Assembly: GCA_963169855.1 (NCBI GenBank)
Contig: CAUJCN010000001.1
Location: 124,001-188,000, forward strand
Length of the DNA: 64,000 bases
DNA from: Patescibacteria group bacterium
Lineage (GTDB): Bacteria; Patescibacteria; Dojkabacteria; J137
Reading direction: 5' to 3'
The notes under the pieces are model-generated. The model saw only the letters and a list, made by a program, of their open reading frames with translations, searched no databases and was not told the DNA's origin. The position numbers and the translations under genes were made by a program. Below, piece by piece: positions 50,286-58,519 of the stretch; positions within the stretch are counted from its first letter, which is position 1, and the number at the start of each line of letters is the position of its first letter.

Positions 50286-50316
50286 AGGGTGGCTGAAAAG
50301 CTGCCCTTATTTTTTA
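50286..50316 (+). terminator. Intrinsic terminator
   Basis: AGGGTGGC (50286-50293) pairs with GCTGCCCT (50300-50307) including G-T wobbles, followed by TATTTTTT. It ends the 100-aa gene; the convergent membrane-protein gene stops at 50307. Confidence 0.75.
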
Positions 50317-51041
50317 GATTTATAGCTTTCTCCAAAAACAATGTTTGTGCAGACCCAGAAAGCCATATTCAAAGTTCCCCAAAAAACTATTACTAAAAGT
50401 GGAACTCCAAACAATTCATTCTTTGGAAGATTCTGGTAATACCAGAGTGGGAAATATGTGTTTAAAATTTCCCAAAGAAATCCTGCTAGAAATCCGCTAA
50501 CTAAAACAGAAAGTGGTGCAAAAATCTTTCCTTCAAAAACCGAGAGAATAGGACCTTTAATTCCACGAATCAAAAATCCTAAAGAATCGAAAAAAGTTAA
50601 AACAAAAATGAATAGTCCAATCAAGAGTGGCCAATCAGCAGAAACATGGTTGTTGTGAATAATGTATCCGGTTCCCCAAAGAACTATCGAAGAAATCATG
50701 AACAAAGTAAACGCTCCTGATTTTGTAACGTTAAACTTGTAATTCAATTTGAATTTGCTGAATTGAAGGTGAAAGTATCCAAGAGTTTCTACAAAAAGTG
50801 GAGTAGCGATTACATAAGTTCCAAAAGCAATTGCAAAGTATTCCAAATATGTTGTCGAATAGTAGCCCCAGAATCTCAAAATATAAATTCCAGTGAAATC
50901 GAAAACTAGAGTGATTATTATTCCAACTGTTGCAGCAACTTTAAAGTAATTTGAAAAATCCGGTTTACGATCCCAAACTCGCCACAAAAGAAATGCACTC
51001 AGAGCAAAAATTAAATGTATCAAGCTGTATGCGTAGATCAT
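50307..51041 (-). CDS. Polytopic membrane protein, 244 aa
   Basis: Six or seven hydrophobic helices; starts MIYAYSLIHLIFALSAFLLW. Aromatic loops FWGYYSTTYLEYF and AGFLWEILNTYFPLWYYQNLP recall carotenoid-cyclase-like membrane proteins, but the resemblance is too weak for a name. The ATG at 51041 is preferred over one five codons upstream, because TATTAT (51053-51048) lies six bases before it. Divergent from thyA. Confidence 0.7.
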   Translation of the reverse strand: MIYAYSLIHLIFALSAFLLWRVWDRKPDFSNYFKVAATVGIIITLVFDFTGIYILRFWGYYSTTYLEYFAIAFGTYVIATPLFVETLGYFHLQFSKFKLNYKFNVTKSGAFTLFMISSIVLWGTGYIIHNNHVSADWPLLIGLFIFVLTFFDSLGFLIRGIKGPILSVFEGKIFAPLSVLVSGFLAGFLWEILNTYFPLWYYQNLPKNELFGVPLLVIVFWGTLNMAFWVCTNIVFGESYKSKK

Positions 51042-51146
51042 AAAACAATAATACACTATTTCAGGCTTCCCTATAGTAATTTTGAATTAGTGATTTTCTG
51101 TACTTTATATATAATAATTTATCAGCTTATTCCTTACGTTTCGTTT

Positions 51147-52103
51147 ATGCGGCAAATGATAGAACTAGTAGATCATCCTCCATTTATTGGAGAGAAAGGC
51201 TACTTAGAATTATCAGAGTTAATTCTGCGACACGGAGGTGACAAAGGCACAAAACGAACAGGAGAAGATGTATTAAGCATTCCAAATCAACAACTTCATT
51301 TTGACTTAACAGCTGGATTTCCTATGATAACTACTAAACTTGTACCTTGGGCTGCCGTTGCAGGAGAGCTACTTTGGTTTTTAGAAGGAGGTTATCGAAC
51401 AGGAGCCAGAATGAGTGATGGGAGACTTTTGGATATTTCAAACAGTTTCAGAAAGAAACCAATCGGCGATACTATCTGGACTGACAACGCATTAGCAGAT
51501 TCATGGCTTCCAAAAGCACAATTTCCTGGTGACTTAGGAACTATTTACGGATCACAATGGAGAACTTGGAAATCCCCTTATGGAGATGAAATTGATCAGC
51601 TACAAAATTTAATCAATAGAGCTAAAAACGATAGAAACGATAGAAGACTACTTGCTTCAGCTTGGAATCCTGCTGACTTTTTTAAAATGGCGTTACCTCC
51701 TTGTCATGTGCTTTTTCAGATAAACATAATCGAAGGGCAACTTGCACTACACATGTATCAAAGAAGTGCAGATATCTTTTTAGGAGTTCCATTCAACATA
51801 CCATCATACGCATTACTTGCACACATGCTGGGAAATGTTCTTGATGCACAGCCATCATTACTAACTATTTCTTTTGGAGATTCTCACATTTACAAAAATC
51901 ATATTGAACAAATGGAAACGCAATTGACCAGAGAAATACTTCCGATGCCACAATTATTACTTGATCCAAGAATAAACGACATAGACAGCTTTGATCATAA
52001 CAGTATCGTTTTACAAGGATACAAATCACATAAGAAACTTGGTGGAGTAATGGCAGTTGATAGAAAGAAACCTGTGGAGCAGTTGCAGACAATCGAACAG
52101 TAA
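51147..52103 (+). CDS. thyA: Thymidylate synthase
   Basis: 318-residue ThyA converts dUMP and methylene-tetrahydrofolate to dTMP. DRTGT is replaced by TKRTGEDVLSI near the N-terminus, then FDLTAGFPMITTK, WFLEGG, LGTIYGSQWR, catalytic Cys186 in LPPCHVLFQ, LHMYQRSADIFLGVPFNIPSYALL and FGDSHIYKNHIEQ. The long frame upstream is rejected in favour of ATG 51147, which follows TATATAATAAT. The C-terminus is longer than usual ThyA. No dihydrofolate reductase is visible in the window. First gene of a probable operon to 54792. Confidence 0.96.
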   Translation: MRQMIELVDHPPFIGEKGYLELSELILRHGGDKGTKRTGEDVLSIPNQQLHFDLTAGFPMITTKLVPWAAVAGELLWFLEGGYRTGARMSDGRLLDISNSFRKKPIGDTIWTDNALADSWLPKAQFPGDLGTIYGSQWRTWKSPYGDEIDQLQNLINRAKNDRNDRRLLASAWNPADFFKMALPPCHVLFQINIIEGQLALHMYQRSADIFLGVPFNIPSYALLAHMLGNVLDAQPSLLTISFGDSHIYKNHIEQMETQLTREILPMPQLLLDPRINDIDSFDHNSIVLQGYKSHKKLGGVMAVDRKKPVEQLQTIEQ

Positions 52104-52133
52104 CGTAGTTCTATTAAAATCTAAAACAAAAAG

Positions 52134-53360
52134 ATGAGTGAAGTTCTTGAAATAATAGAAAATCCTAAATCTCCAAGCTTTCCTGACGCCGTAATAGAAT
52201 TAACACAAAGCAAATATCCTAGACTTTCAAGAAGACAATTTTTAAAACTTACAGCAATTCTTGCTGGAGCAGGTTTGATAAAGAGAATTATTGACATCGA
52301 AACTCTAGATTGGAAAAATTATTCATACTCTAAAACTGAATTGATGAATGCCGCAATGAAATATCAGAAAGCATTTAACTTTGGAGTATATCCAGATTTC
52401 GAAGGAAACGATCCTTGGACTAATACAAATTTACTACGCGATGCGATTGGGTTTCAAAACAAGATTGGAACGTTTTTAAATTTAGAATGGACTGATGAAC
52501 AATCGTATCCTGGGAAATTAGACCATGCGATAGAACTTCTTTACGAAATAAACTCAAGAAATGCACAACCATTAATTAGTTTACATACAGCGTTACGTCC
52601 AAATGGAAGCCATATTTTTAGTGATTCAAATGCTAATTGGCTCAGAACTCATATCGAGTTAATGATGAAAAAGTTGAATGCTGAGTTTCCATTTCCATTA
52701 GAAATCAGAAGTTTTTACGAAGCGGATATAGATTCAAGATTTGCATTTTCTTATGGACCAAGCAACGATTTGCACGGAGCTGCTCATCAAGAAGGATTCA
52801 AAAGAGCTGCGAGAATGCTTTCAAATGCAAATGATATGACAAATTATAGACGTGATATCGGAATGTGTCTCTCCGTTTTTTGTTCCGACATACAAGGTTA
52901 CTGGATTCCTCAAGATGGAGGTTCAAGAATTTTTGATGCAGCAGGACTAGATGGTTACGATATTTTTCCAGGAAGGCTTTCTGATTGGGTAGATGAAGAC
53001 ATTCCTTTTGATGGTTGGGTAACTTTGCTTGGATATTACATGTTAGGGAAAAGAAGTCCTGAACAAGTTTTCGAAGGTGGATTAAGAACCCTTGCAGAAT
53101 TAACACGAGGCGAAGTTCCTTTTCATATTTACGAAATTGGATCTAAGCAAGGTGATATTGAATGGATCGATCACGCTTTCTGGCTCCTCGCGGCTTTGGG
53201 TGGAGACGGAGCTTATCCATTTATTTATGATAAACAATATCAAATCAAAAAATATAACAAACCGTACGAAGCCGATTGGTCACGCAATTTGGGTCGAGGC
53301 GCAGAAGTTTATGCTCAAAGCTTGCATGTGTTAAATTCTCGAGCTAATATTCAACGATGA
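52134..53360 (+). CDS. Tat-signal protein with glycosidase-like (GH26-like) barrel
   Basis: 408 residues. The N-terminal PRLSRRQFLKLTAILAGAGLI (about 29-49) is a textbook twin-arginine signal (SRRxFLK), although it starts 30 residues in. The mature part looks like a TIM barrel: FNFGVYPDFEGN, NKIGTFLNLEWTDEQ, NAQPLISLHTAL, LEIRSFYEADIDSRFAFSYG (acidic residues where GH26 mannanases have RPFHEMN), and PFHIYEIGSKQGDIEWI, a possible nucleophile Glu. A polysaccharide hydrolase or binder outside the cell is inferred. Its TGA overlaps the next ATG (ATGA). Confidence 0.7.
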   Translation: MSEVLEIIENPKSPSFPDAVIELTQSKYPRLSRRQFLKLTAILAGAGLIKRIIDIETLDWKNYSYSKTELMNAAMKYQKAFNFGVYPDFEGNDPWTNTNLLRDAIGFQNKIGTFLNLEWTDEQSYPGKLDHAIELLYEINSRNAQPLISLHTALRPNGSHIFSDSNANWLRTHIELMMKKLNAEFPFPLEIRSFYEADIDSRFAFSYGPSNDLHGAAHQEGFKRAARMLSNANDMTNYRRDIGMCLSVFCSDIQGYWIPQDGGSRIFDAAGLDGYDIFPGRLSDWVDEDIPFDGWVTLLGYYMLGKRSPEQVFEGGLRTLAELTRGEVPFHIYEIGSKQGDIEWIDHAFWLLAALGGDGAYPFIYDKQYQIKKYNKPYEADWSRNLGRGAEVYAQSLHVLNSRANIQR

Positions 53361-53743
53361 AGAAAATCGTAATTTGCGGATCAACAAAATTTGCGGAAGA
53401 AATGAAATCATTTTCGGAAGAGCTAGAGTCGTTCGGATTTGAAGTTATATTTCCCAAAGTAGATATTTCTGATGAAGATATTGATAAATTCCCATTTGCG
53501 GAAAAACAATTCGTTTACAACAGATTGATTACAAATTATTTCAAACACATTTCGGAATCAGATGCAGTTTTCATTTACAACAAAAATGGTTACATCGGAA
53601 CAAGTGTAACAATGGAACTTGCATACGCCTTTGCTATGAAAAAACCAATCTATGCTTTTCATGCTGATGAAGATATTACTCGCGGTTCTTTAATTACAAA
53701 AATAACTCCGACTTCAAATGAGTTAGTAGAACTTTTGAAGTAA
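53357..53743 (+). CDS. Nucleoside 2-deoxyribosyltransferase-like protein
   Basis: 128 residues. KIVICGSTKFAEEM forms the N-terminal strand-loop, SESDAVFIYNKNGYIGTSVTMELAYAFAMKKPIYAF carries the family's catalytic-type Glu (TMELAYA). This matches the deoxyribosyltransferase/nucleotide-hydrolase superfamily. Proximity to thyA is compatible with deoxynucleotide salvage or clean-up. It starts 4 bases inside the previous gene (ATGA). Confidence 0.8.
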   Translation: MKKIVICGSTKFAEEMKSFSEELESFGFEVIFPKVDISDEDIDKFPFAEKQFVYNRLITNYFKHISESDAVFIYNKNGYIGTSVTMELAYAFAMKKPIYAFHADEDITRGSLITKITPTSNELVELLK

Positions 53744-54045
53744 TGAACATTTACGTTTTCAAAAGTCCTCTACAAATGTTTCAAACGGATGCTGCTTGGT
53801 ACTTTGTAACTTTGCCAAAAAATATTGCAGAAGAAATTAAATTTTTATTTTCTTCTCAATCACGAGGATGGGGATCTTTTCCAGTAAAAGTTATAGTTGG
53901 AGAATCCGAATGGAGAACTTCAATCTTTCCGGATAAATCTTCGAACTCATACTTTCTACCAATAAAAAAATCAGTTCGATTAGCTGAAGATCTAAGTATA
54001 AACGAAATTGTGGAAGTTGAAATAAACATGTTAGTTTCGTTATGA
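53743..54045 (+). CDS. DUF1905 family protein
   Basis: 100-residue small beta-barrel-like protein matching DUF1905: DAAWYFVTLPKNIAEEIK, then GWGSFPVKVIVGESEWRTSIFPDKSSNSYFLPIKKSVR and a C-terminal VEVEI. Function of the family is not established. Its ATG overlaps the previous TAA (TAATG), so it is translationally coupled within the thyA operon. Confidence 0.85.
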   Translation: MNIYVFKSPLQMFQTDAAWYFVTLPKNIAEEIKFLFSSQSRGWGSFPVKVIVGESEWRTSIFPDKSSNSYFLPIKKSVRLAEDLSINEIVEVEINMLVSL

Positions 54046-54054
54046 TGTATCAAT

Positions 54055-54792
54055 ATGAAACTCAAAAATAAAAAGATTGGATTATCAATTAGAGGAGGCG
54101 GAACAAAATCCGTTGCTTATGCAGGGGTTTTGAAAGCATTTGAAGAATTAGAAATACCAATTCACGCAATCGTATCTGCAAGTGGCGGCTCAGCAGTTGC
54201 AACCTATCACGCACTAGGGTTAAAACCAGAGCAGATTCTTGAAAATTTAAAAAAAGTTCGACCTTATTCAATATTTTCATTAAGATCATTAATTAGAGGA
54301 CGTATTGCAGATTACAGAGAATGGGAAGAGTTTGCGCAACAGGCAACACAAGGTAAACGAATAGAAGATACTCAGATAAAACTATTTATTCAAGCGACAA
54401 ATGTAAATACGCACGAACTAGAGTACATCGAGACCGGTGATTTAGCCAAGGCAGTAGTAGCATCCTCTGCAATTTTATATCCATACAAATTTAAGCACAG
54501 ACAATATGTTGATGGTGAATACTCACCTGCATACGGAATTGATAAGCTCGAAGAATTCGGATGCGACATAACATTTATTATTAATCTACATGAAGGAAGA
54601 AAAAGATTTTCCTTATTAGATATTGCGAGATTATCTCAAGCGAAAGCGTTTAAGTTCGACGAAAATCTCCATCCAGCTGATTTCAAGATTTCAGTAAGGA
54701 TTCCAGCAACATTTCCTTTCTCTCTGAAAGGTATGGATAAGATATTCGACCACGGTTACAAGCAAGCTCTCAGGTTTATACAAAATCTGTAA
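54055..54792 (+). CDS. Patatin-like phospholipase
   Basis: 245-residue lipid acyl hydrolase. Oxyanion-hole motif LSIRGGGTKSVAYAGVLKAF, nucleophile elbow VSASGGSAVA with Ser43 (Ser replaces the first Gly of GxSxG), and the dyad Asp in YVDGEYSPAYG are visible. It lacks a signal peptide, so it probably acts on membrane lipids from inside. It lies 9 nt after the DUF1905 gene, last in the thyA operon. Confidence 0.9.
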   Translation: MKLKNKKIGLSIRGGGTKSVAYAGVLKAFEELEIPIHAIVSASGGSAVATYHALGLKPEQILENLKKVRPYSIFSLRSLIRGRIADYREWEEFAQQATQGKRIEDTQIKLFIQATNVNTHELEYIETGDLAKAVVASSAILYPYKFKHRQYVDGEYSPAYGIDKLEEFGCDITFIINLHEGRKRFSLLDIARLSQAKAFKFDENLHPADFKISVRIPATFPFSLKGMDKIFDHGYKQALRFIQNL

Positions 54793-54818
54793 TAGGTTAA
54801 AATGTAAATATTACTTAT

Positions 54819-54837
54819 TCCTGAATCAAGTTCAGGA
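54819..54837. repeat. Intergenic palindrome
   Basis: TCCTGAA-TCAAG-TTCAGGA, 7-bp stem, between the patatin gene and the next ORF. No T-tract follows, so a terminator role is doubtful. It resembles palindromes seen dispersed in many bacterial genomes. Confidence 0.6.
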
Positions 54838-54869
54838 TTAGATTGAATTTTACTTATTATTAATATTTT

Positions 54870-55136
54870 ATGAGTAGCACCGCAAAAAAATTCATTGCAG
54901 GAATTATAATATTAGTAGTAGGAATCTTAGTTGGGTTGACAGTTCCAACAGTTATTAAGAAGTCTCAAGATTTTGATAGATACGCAAAGGCCAGAGAAGC
55001 AGCACCAGATAAAGAAGAATTCGATAGAAATTTTGATGCGATGGTTCAATGGTTTGAAGATTATAAAACAAACAATCCTGGAGCAACAGACGAGGATGCA
55101 CAAGAAGCTTTCGAGGAGCTTTGGGATCGAAATTAA
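54870..55136 (+). CDS. Small membrane-anchored protein, 88 aa
   Basis: A single N-terminal transmembrane helix (FIAGIIILVVGILVGLTVPTVI, about 8-29) is followed by an acidic helical tail (EEFDRNFDAMVQWFEDYKTNN) that is probably outside the membrane. No family recognised. It lies 24 nt before the Nudix-like gene. Confidence 0.7.
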   Translation: MSSTAKKFIAGIIILVVGILVGLTVPTVIKKSQDFDRYAKAREAAPDKEEFDRNFDAMVQWFEDYKTNNPGATDEDAQEAFEELWDRN

Positions 55137-55160
55137 GATATCCTAATCAAAATCAATAAT

Positions 55161-55580
55161 ATGGCACACTATTTCGCAGGAGTAATTTTACTTAATCAAT
55201 GTGGATTTCTTTTAGCCCAACATCGAGACAACGCTCCAGAAATTTTGGGAAAGAATCAATGGTGTGTTTGTAGCGGAGAAAAAGAAAATTTCGATAAAGA
55301 CATTTTTGAAACTGGTACAAGAGAGTTGTTCGAAGAAACACGGTACAAAATTCATCCTTCAGAACTAAAACTTCTTTTAGAAGATAGTTTCGTTAACGAG
55401 CTTGGAAACGAAGTTCATATTACTGTTCTCATTGCAGATTACGATGGTCAACAAACTATTGAATGTCGCGAAGGACAAGAGATCAGATTCATCAATCCGA
55501 GTGAAATTGAAACTTTAAGTTGGTACAACAACAACCAGAACTATTTTAAAGAAGCTTATAACCATTATCTCAAAAGGTAA
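55161..55580 (+). CDS. Nudix hydrolase, degenerate Nudix box
   Basis: 139 residues with a Nudix-type layout: AGVILLNQCGFLLAQHRDNAP, WCVCSGEKENFDKDIFETGTRELFEETRYKI. RELFEE keeps the metal-binding glutamates, but the Gly opening the box sits in GEK and the usual GG is missing. Substrate unknown; activity is probable but not certain. Confidence 0.78.
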   Translation: MAHYFAGVILLNQCGFLLAQHRDNAPEILGKNQWCVCSGEKENFDKDIFETGTRELFEETRYKIHPSELKLLLEDSFVNELGNEVHITVLIADYDGQQTIECREGQEIRFINPSEIETLSWYNNNQNYFKEAYNHYLKR

Positions 55581-55622
55581 ATAGTAGTTCGGAAACTATT
55601 TACAAATTATTCTTTTCCATTC

Positions 55623-55628
55623 TATAAT
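55623..55628 (+). promoter_or_regulatory. -10 box, leaderless promoter
   Basis: TATAAT at 55623-55628, six bases before the ATG at 55635. Confidence 0.6.
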
Positions 55629-55634
55629 CCACGC

Positions 55635-55985
55635 ATGTTCGACATGCCAGCTCCTAATGAGCAACCAAAATTAACTCTAGATCAACTTATCGAAGCAGCT
55701 GCTGAAAGAGAGCCTATTTTCATTAGAGTAGAGTGCATTTCTAACGAAACTGGAGAAAGACATGTTTTAGATTTTGTGTTTGAGAAATCACGCACTCCTT
55801 ACATGAGAATAAAAAGTGATAAAAGAAAGTTCTTCCTAACCACTGAAAGAGAAGCAATAGCTGAAGAGAATTTAAAAGTTTTGGCTAATCAAATCAGACA
55901 AATAACAGGAGGCGTTTACAGCATCCATCCATTTTACGGATTAGTTTGGGATACTCGGAACGCAACAATTTCAGAAATCGATTAG
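55635..55985 (+). CDS. Hypothetical protein, 116 aa
   Basis: Mixed alpha/beta soluble protein (MFDMPAPNEQPKLTLDQLIEA) with strands FIRVECISNETGERHVLDFVFEK and YMRIKSDKRKFFLTT. No motif recognised. Consensus -10 placed for a leaderless mRNA. Confidence 0.65.
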   Translation: MFDMPAPNEQPKLTLDQLIEAAAEREPIFIRVECISNETGERHVLDFVFEKSRTPYMRIKSDKRKFFLTTEREAIAEENLKVLANQIRQITGGVYSIHPFYGLVWDTRNATISEID

Positions 55986-56055
55986 ACAACAGAAAGTAAT
56001 TGTTTTAGATATTCCAGATAAATTCCGTTATATGGAAAAGGATCTAATTGATGAA

Positions 56056-56955
56056 CTACAGAATAAAGTCAGTAAGTTCATCTAAAATCCCAGCCCATTC
56101 GCAGTATTCAATTCCCCAAAGAATTATTTCTTCAAATCCTAAATCTTTATAATCAATAATATTCTTTTTGATCAGATCCAAAGAAACACTTTTAACTTTT
56201 TCTGGAGACTTTTTATAATCGAATTTTTCCCAAGGCTCAGCTTGAAGCTCAGCAATTATTGGTTTAATGTTTTTTGATTGTAGGTGAATTGTGATTTCTT
56301 TTAAATCTACCAATGAATAATCAGGTCCTCTATAACGGAATAATCCTGGTTGCTTAGGATAAAAATCAAAACCTATTTGATCAATATTTTTTAGTTTTAA
56401 AATTTTCTCCAAATTATTTCTTTTCTTTAAATCGTTTCCCCAAATTGTTACTAATATTTTTCTTGATGAATCCAAACCTTTTACTAAATCGATTTCTTGT
56501 TGAAGAAAATCTGAATCGATGTTTAAGTTACTCGGACCCGAAGGATCAAGTGGTTCGTTTTCAATTTGCCAAGTAGAAATATTTTCGAAATCTTTAAACT
56601 GTTCAACGCAAGCTTTAATAAAATCCAAAGTCTTTTGTTCCAATTCAGATTTTTGTACGAAGTTTGGGATGTAAAATTCTGGCCATCTAGGTGCTTTCAT
56701 TCCTACAGTCAAAATAATTTCGAAACCAAGATTTTGAGAGTATTCAATAATTTCTTTTGAAGATGAAAAATCATAGATTCCATTTTCTTTTTCAATTTCA
56801 TTCCAATAAAGTCCCAATCTTATTATTTTGAGGTTCGAATTGGATAACTTATCTAGCAGTTTCTTCCAATCTAGATTTAACCAATCACACTGACCTTTAG
56901 AAAACGAAAATCCGTAAACCATTTTGAAAACAATCTTATCTAATGTAAAATTCAT
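56056..56955 (-). CDS. Glycoside hydrolase-like TIM-barrel protein
   Basis: About 299 residues from the ATG at 56955 (MNFTLDKIVFKMVYGFSF); an ATG at 56922 is also possible, and the longest frame start would overlap the divergent gene. Clan GH-A features: IIRLGLYWNEIEKENGIYDFS, LTVGMKAPRWPEFY, acid/base Glu in STWQIENEPLDPSG and candidate nucleophile Glu in KPIIAELQAEPWEKF, then ILWGIEYCEWAGI. No signal peptide is evident, so a cytoplasmic or non-classically exported glycosidase is possible. Substrate unknown. Confidence 0.78.
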   Translation of the reverse strand: MNFTLDKIVFKMVYGFSFSKGQCDWLNLDWKKLLDKLSNSNLKIIRLGLYWNEIEKENGIYDFSSSKEIIEYSQNLGFEIILTVGMKAPRWPEFYIPNFVQKSELEQKTLDFIKACVEQFKDFENISTWQIENEPLDPSGPSNLNIDSDFLQQEIDLVKGLDSSRKILVTIWGNDLKKRNNLEKILKLKNIDQIGFDFYPKQPGLFRYRGPDYSLVDLKEITIHLQSKNIKPIIAELQAEPWEKFDYKKSPEKVKSVSLDLIKKNIIDYKDLGFEEIILWGIEYCEWAGILDELTDFIL

Positions 56956-56973
56956 TATCTCACAATAAACCTT

Positions 56974-57219
56974 ATGAATAAGAGTAGAACTCAAATTGAT
57001 AATATTTTCGGCTGTCTTTCGATTGTTTTCTTAATAATGGGATTATTCTTAGCTTTCGCGAACACTGGAATTGCAGCGCAAATCAACAAATGGCAATCAC
57101 AGATATTAGGAGGTGAATTTTACCCAGCACTAACTGCTTTTGTCTTGATTATCATACCTTTGTTAGTTTTAATGATAGTAAAGCTGATTGTAGTAAGGAT
57201 AATCCAAAAAAGAATTTAG
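56974..57219 (+). CDS. Small two-helix membrane protein, 81 aa
   Basis: Two transmembrane helices (about 11-34 and 49-73) and a basic C-terminus (VRIIQKRI). Divergent from the glycosidase-like gene and 43 nt upstream of the next membrane-anchored gene. No family recognised. Confidence 0.65.
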   Translation: MNKSRTQIDNIFGCLSIVFLIMGLFLAFANTGIAAQINKWQSQILGGEFYPALTAFVLIIIPLLVLMIVKLIVVRIIQKRI

Positions 57220-57262
57220 GTTATAATAAATCGATATTTAAATAGTTTTTTAAGATTTTAAT

Positions 57263-58267
57263 ATGAAAAAAGTTCTACTTATCTCAATTCCGCTGTTCCT
57301 GCTTTGCACATGTGTTTTAGTTATTGGAGGATTCGTGTTCGCATTCAATTCTAATACAAATATTCCAGTAGTTTCCAATTTGGTAGAGCGATTAGAAAAC
57401 GTGTTTGTAAATGAAGAGACTTTCAAAACTCAACTTGTTAAAGAGATCGAAAATATAGTAAATTCTGATTTTGAAAATGTAGCACCAGCATCAAACGAAT
57501 TTAAAAGTGTAGCAGCAAATTATGTTTTGAAACTAGATGTTGAATCTGAAGAAGGGGATTTTGGATTGGACTCATCTGGCGACATTATGGGAGATTCTAA
57601 CGGAGATAAAGTTTTCGTTCGAGCTGATCTCGATCTAGATTTCTCTGGAATCAAGGTTGGGGGAGAAGTGTTCCTAATGAATTTTATAAATAACATGAAG
57701 TCTGAAACATTTATTAAATTAGAAGAAATTCCTTCTTTCTTATCAATGAACATTGAAGGATTAGAAGATGCAGAAGGTGAATGGGTTTTCTTTTCAGGAG
57801 ATGTTGAACGAACAATTGAATCTACACCATTTGCAGAATTAGATACTGAAAAGAAAGCAGAGCTGCTTCAGTTAATTAATACAGATGAATTTAAGTCTTT
57901 AATAAGCCGAGGAAACGATAGAGTTTCTCCTACTACTAATATCCGATCCAAGTGTATTATTGTTGAAGCAAACGAGCTTAAGATGACTCAGCTTTTAAAC
58001 AAATACGAAGAGATTGCTGGCAGCGATATTGAACATGATTTATTACCTACACCTTTTAGATTTACAAGCGAAATGTGTTTTGGAAGAAAAGATGGAGCAC
58101 TTTCATACTTAAATTTTGAAATATTTTCACCACAAGGAAATGGAAGCTTTACTTTAGGAGATATTCGATACTCAAACGAGCCTGTGAGTTTAGAAAAGCC
58201 TTCAGATTATATTAGTATCGAAGATCTAAATCTTTCCTTTCCATTCTTGGAAGGAGCCCAATTCTAG
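57263..58267 (+). CDS. Membrane-anchored extracellular protein, 334 aa
   Basis: An N-terminal hydrophobic segment (KKVLLISIPLFLLCTCVLVIGGFVFAF) anchors a beta-rich extracellular domain. That domain resembles lipoprotein-like lolA/LppX-style folds: KSVAANYVLKLDVESEEGDF, VFVRADLDLDFSGIKVGGEVFL, ETFIKLEEIPSF and WVFFSGDVERTIES. A Cys pair (RSKCIIVE, SEMCFGRK) could form a disulfide. No named family. It ends in a strong terminator. Confidence 0.7.
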   Translation: MKKVLLISIPLFLLCTCVLVIGGFVFAFNSNTNIPVVSNLVERLENVFVNEETFKTQLVKEIENIVNSDFENVAPASNEFKSVAANYVLKLDVESEEGDFGLDSSGDIMGDSNGDKVFVRADLDLDFSGIKVGGEVFLMNFINNMKSETFIKLEEIPSFLSMNIEGLEDAEGEWVFFSGDVERTIESTPFAELDTEKKAELLQLINTDEFKSLISRGNDRVSPTTNIRSKCIIVEANELKMTQLLNKYEEIAGSDIEHDLLPTPFRFTSEMCFGRKDGALSYLNFEIFSPQGNGSFTLGDIRYSNEPVSLEKPSDYISIEDLNLSFPFLEGAQF

Positions 58268-58271
58268 CATC

Positions 58272-58298
58272 ATGACGCCCATTTTGGGCGTCATTTCT
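58272..58298 (+). terminator. Intrinsic terminator
   Basis: Perfect 9-bp stem ATGACGCCC (58272-58280) with GGGCGTCAT (58286-58294), 5-base loop, then TTTCTATAT. Confidence 0.85.
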
Positions 58299-58419
58299 AT
58301 ATATTCGTGATATAATATATATGTATAAATCATCAATATTTTGTGCTTTATACAGATCTTTAACAAGGAAGTAACTTACTACGAATTGGACCATTGGTTG
58401 TGGGCTTTAGGCGCTTCTG

Positions 58420-58486
58420 TTCCGTACTTGATACGGAATCTCATGAGCATCTAAAGCTCACACCAGTACCAATTTCGGAGTACTGG
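58420..58486 (+). promoter_or_regulatory. Structured leader with three consecutive hairpins
   Basis: Hairpin 1: TTCCGTA-cttga-TACGGAA (58420-58438). Hairpin 2: TGAGC-atctaaa-GCTCA (58444-58460). Hairpin 3: CCAGTAC ... GTACTGG (58463-58486). All lie in the leader of the high-GC gene. No similar array occurs before other genes in the window. Confidence 0.6.
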
Positions 58487-58502
58487 CAAATCGGAGCACA
58501 AC

Positions 58503-58508
58503 AAGGAG
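58503..58508 (+). promoter_or_regulatory. Canonical Shine-Dalgarno (AAGGAG)
   Basis: AAGGAG ends 11 nt before the ATG at 58520. It is notable because almost no other gene in the window has one, and it selects this ATG over upstream in-frame starts. Confidence 0.7.
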
Positions 58509-58519
58509 AAAGTTCTACC

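Noticed and set aside
51015..51146. 44-residue N-terminal extension of ThyA
   Set aside because: The extension is hydrophobic, crosses the likely promoter TATATAATAAT and overlaps the divergent gene; ThyA homology starts at the later ATG.
55986..56087. 17-codon plus-strand ORF overlapping the glycosidase 3' end (ATG at 56032)
   Set aside because: Too short, no initiation signal beyond AT-rich sequence, and it overlaps a well-supported gene.
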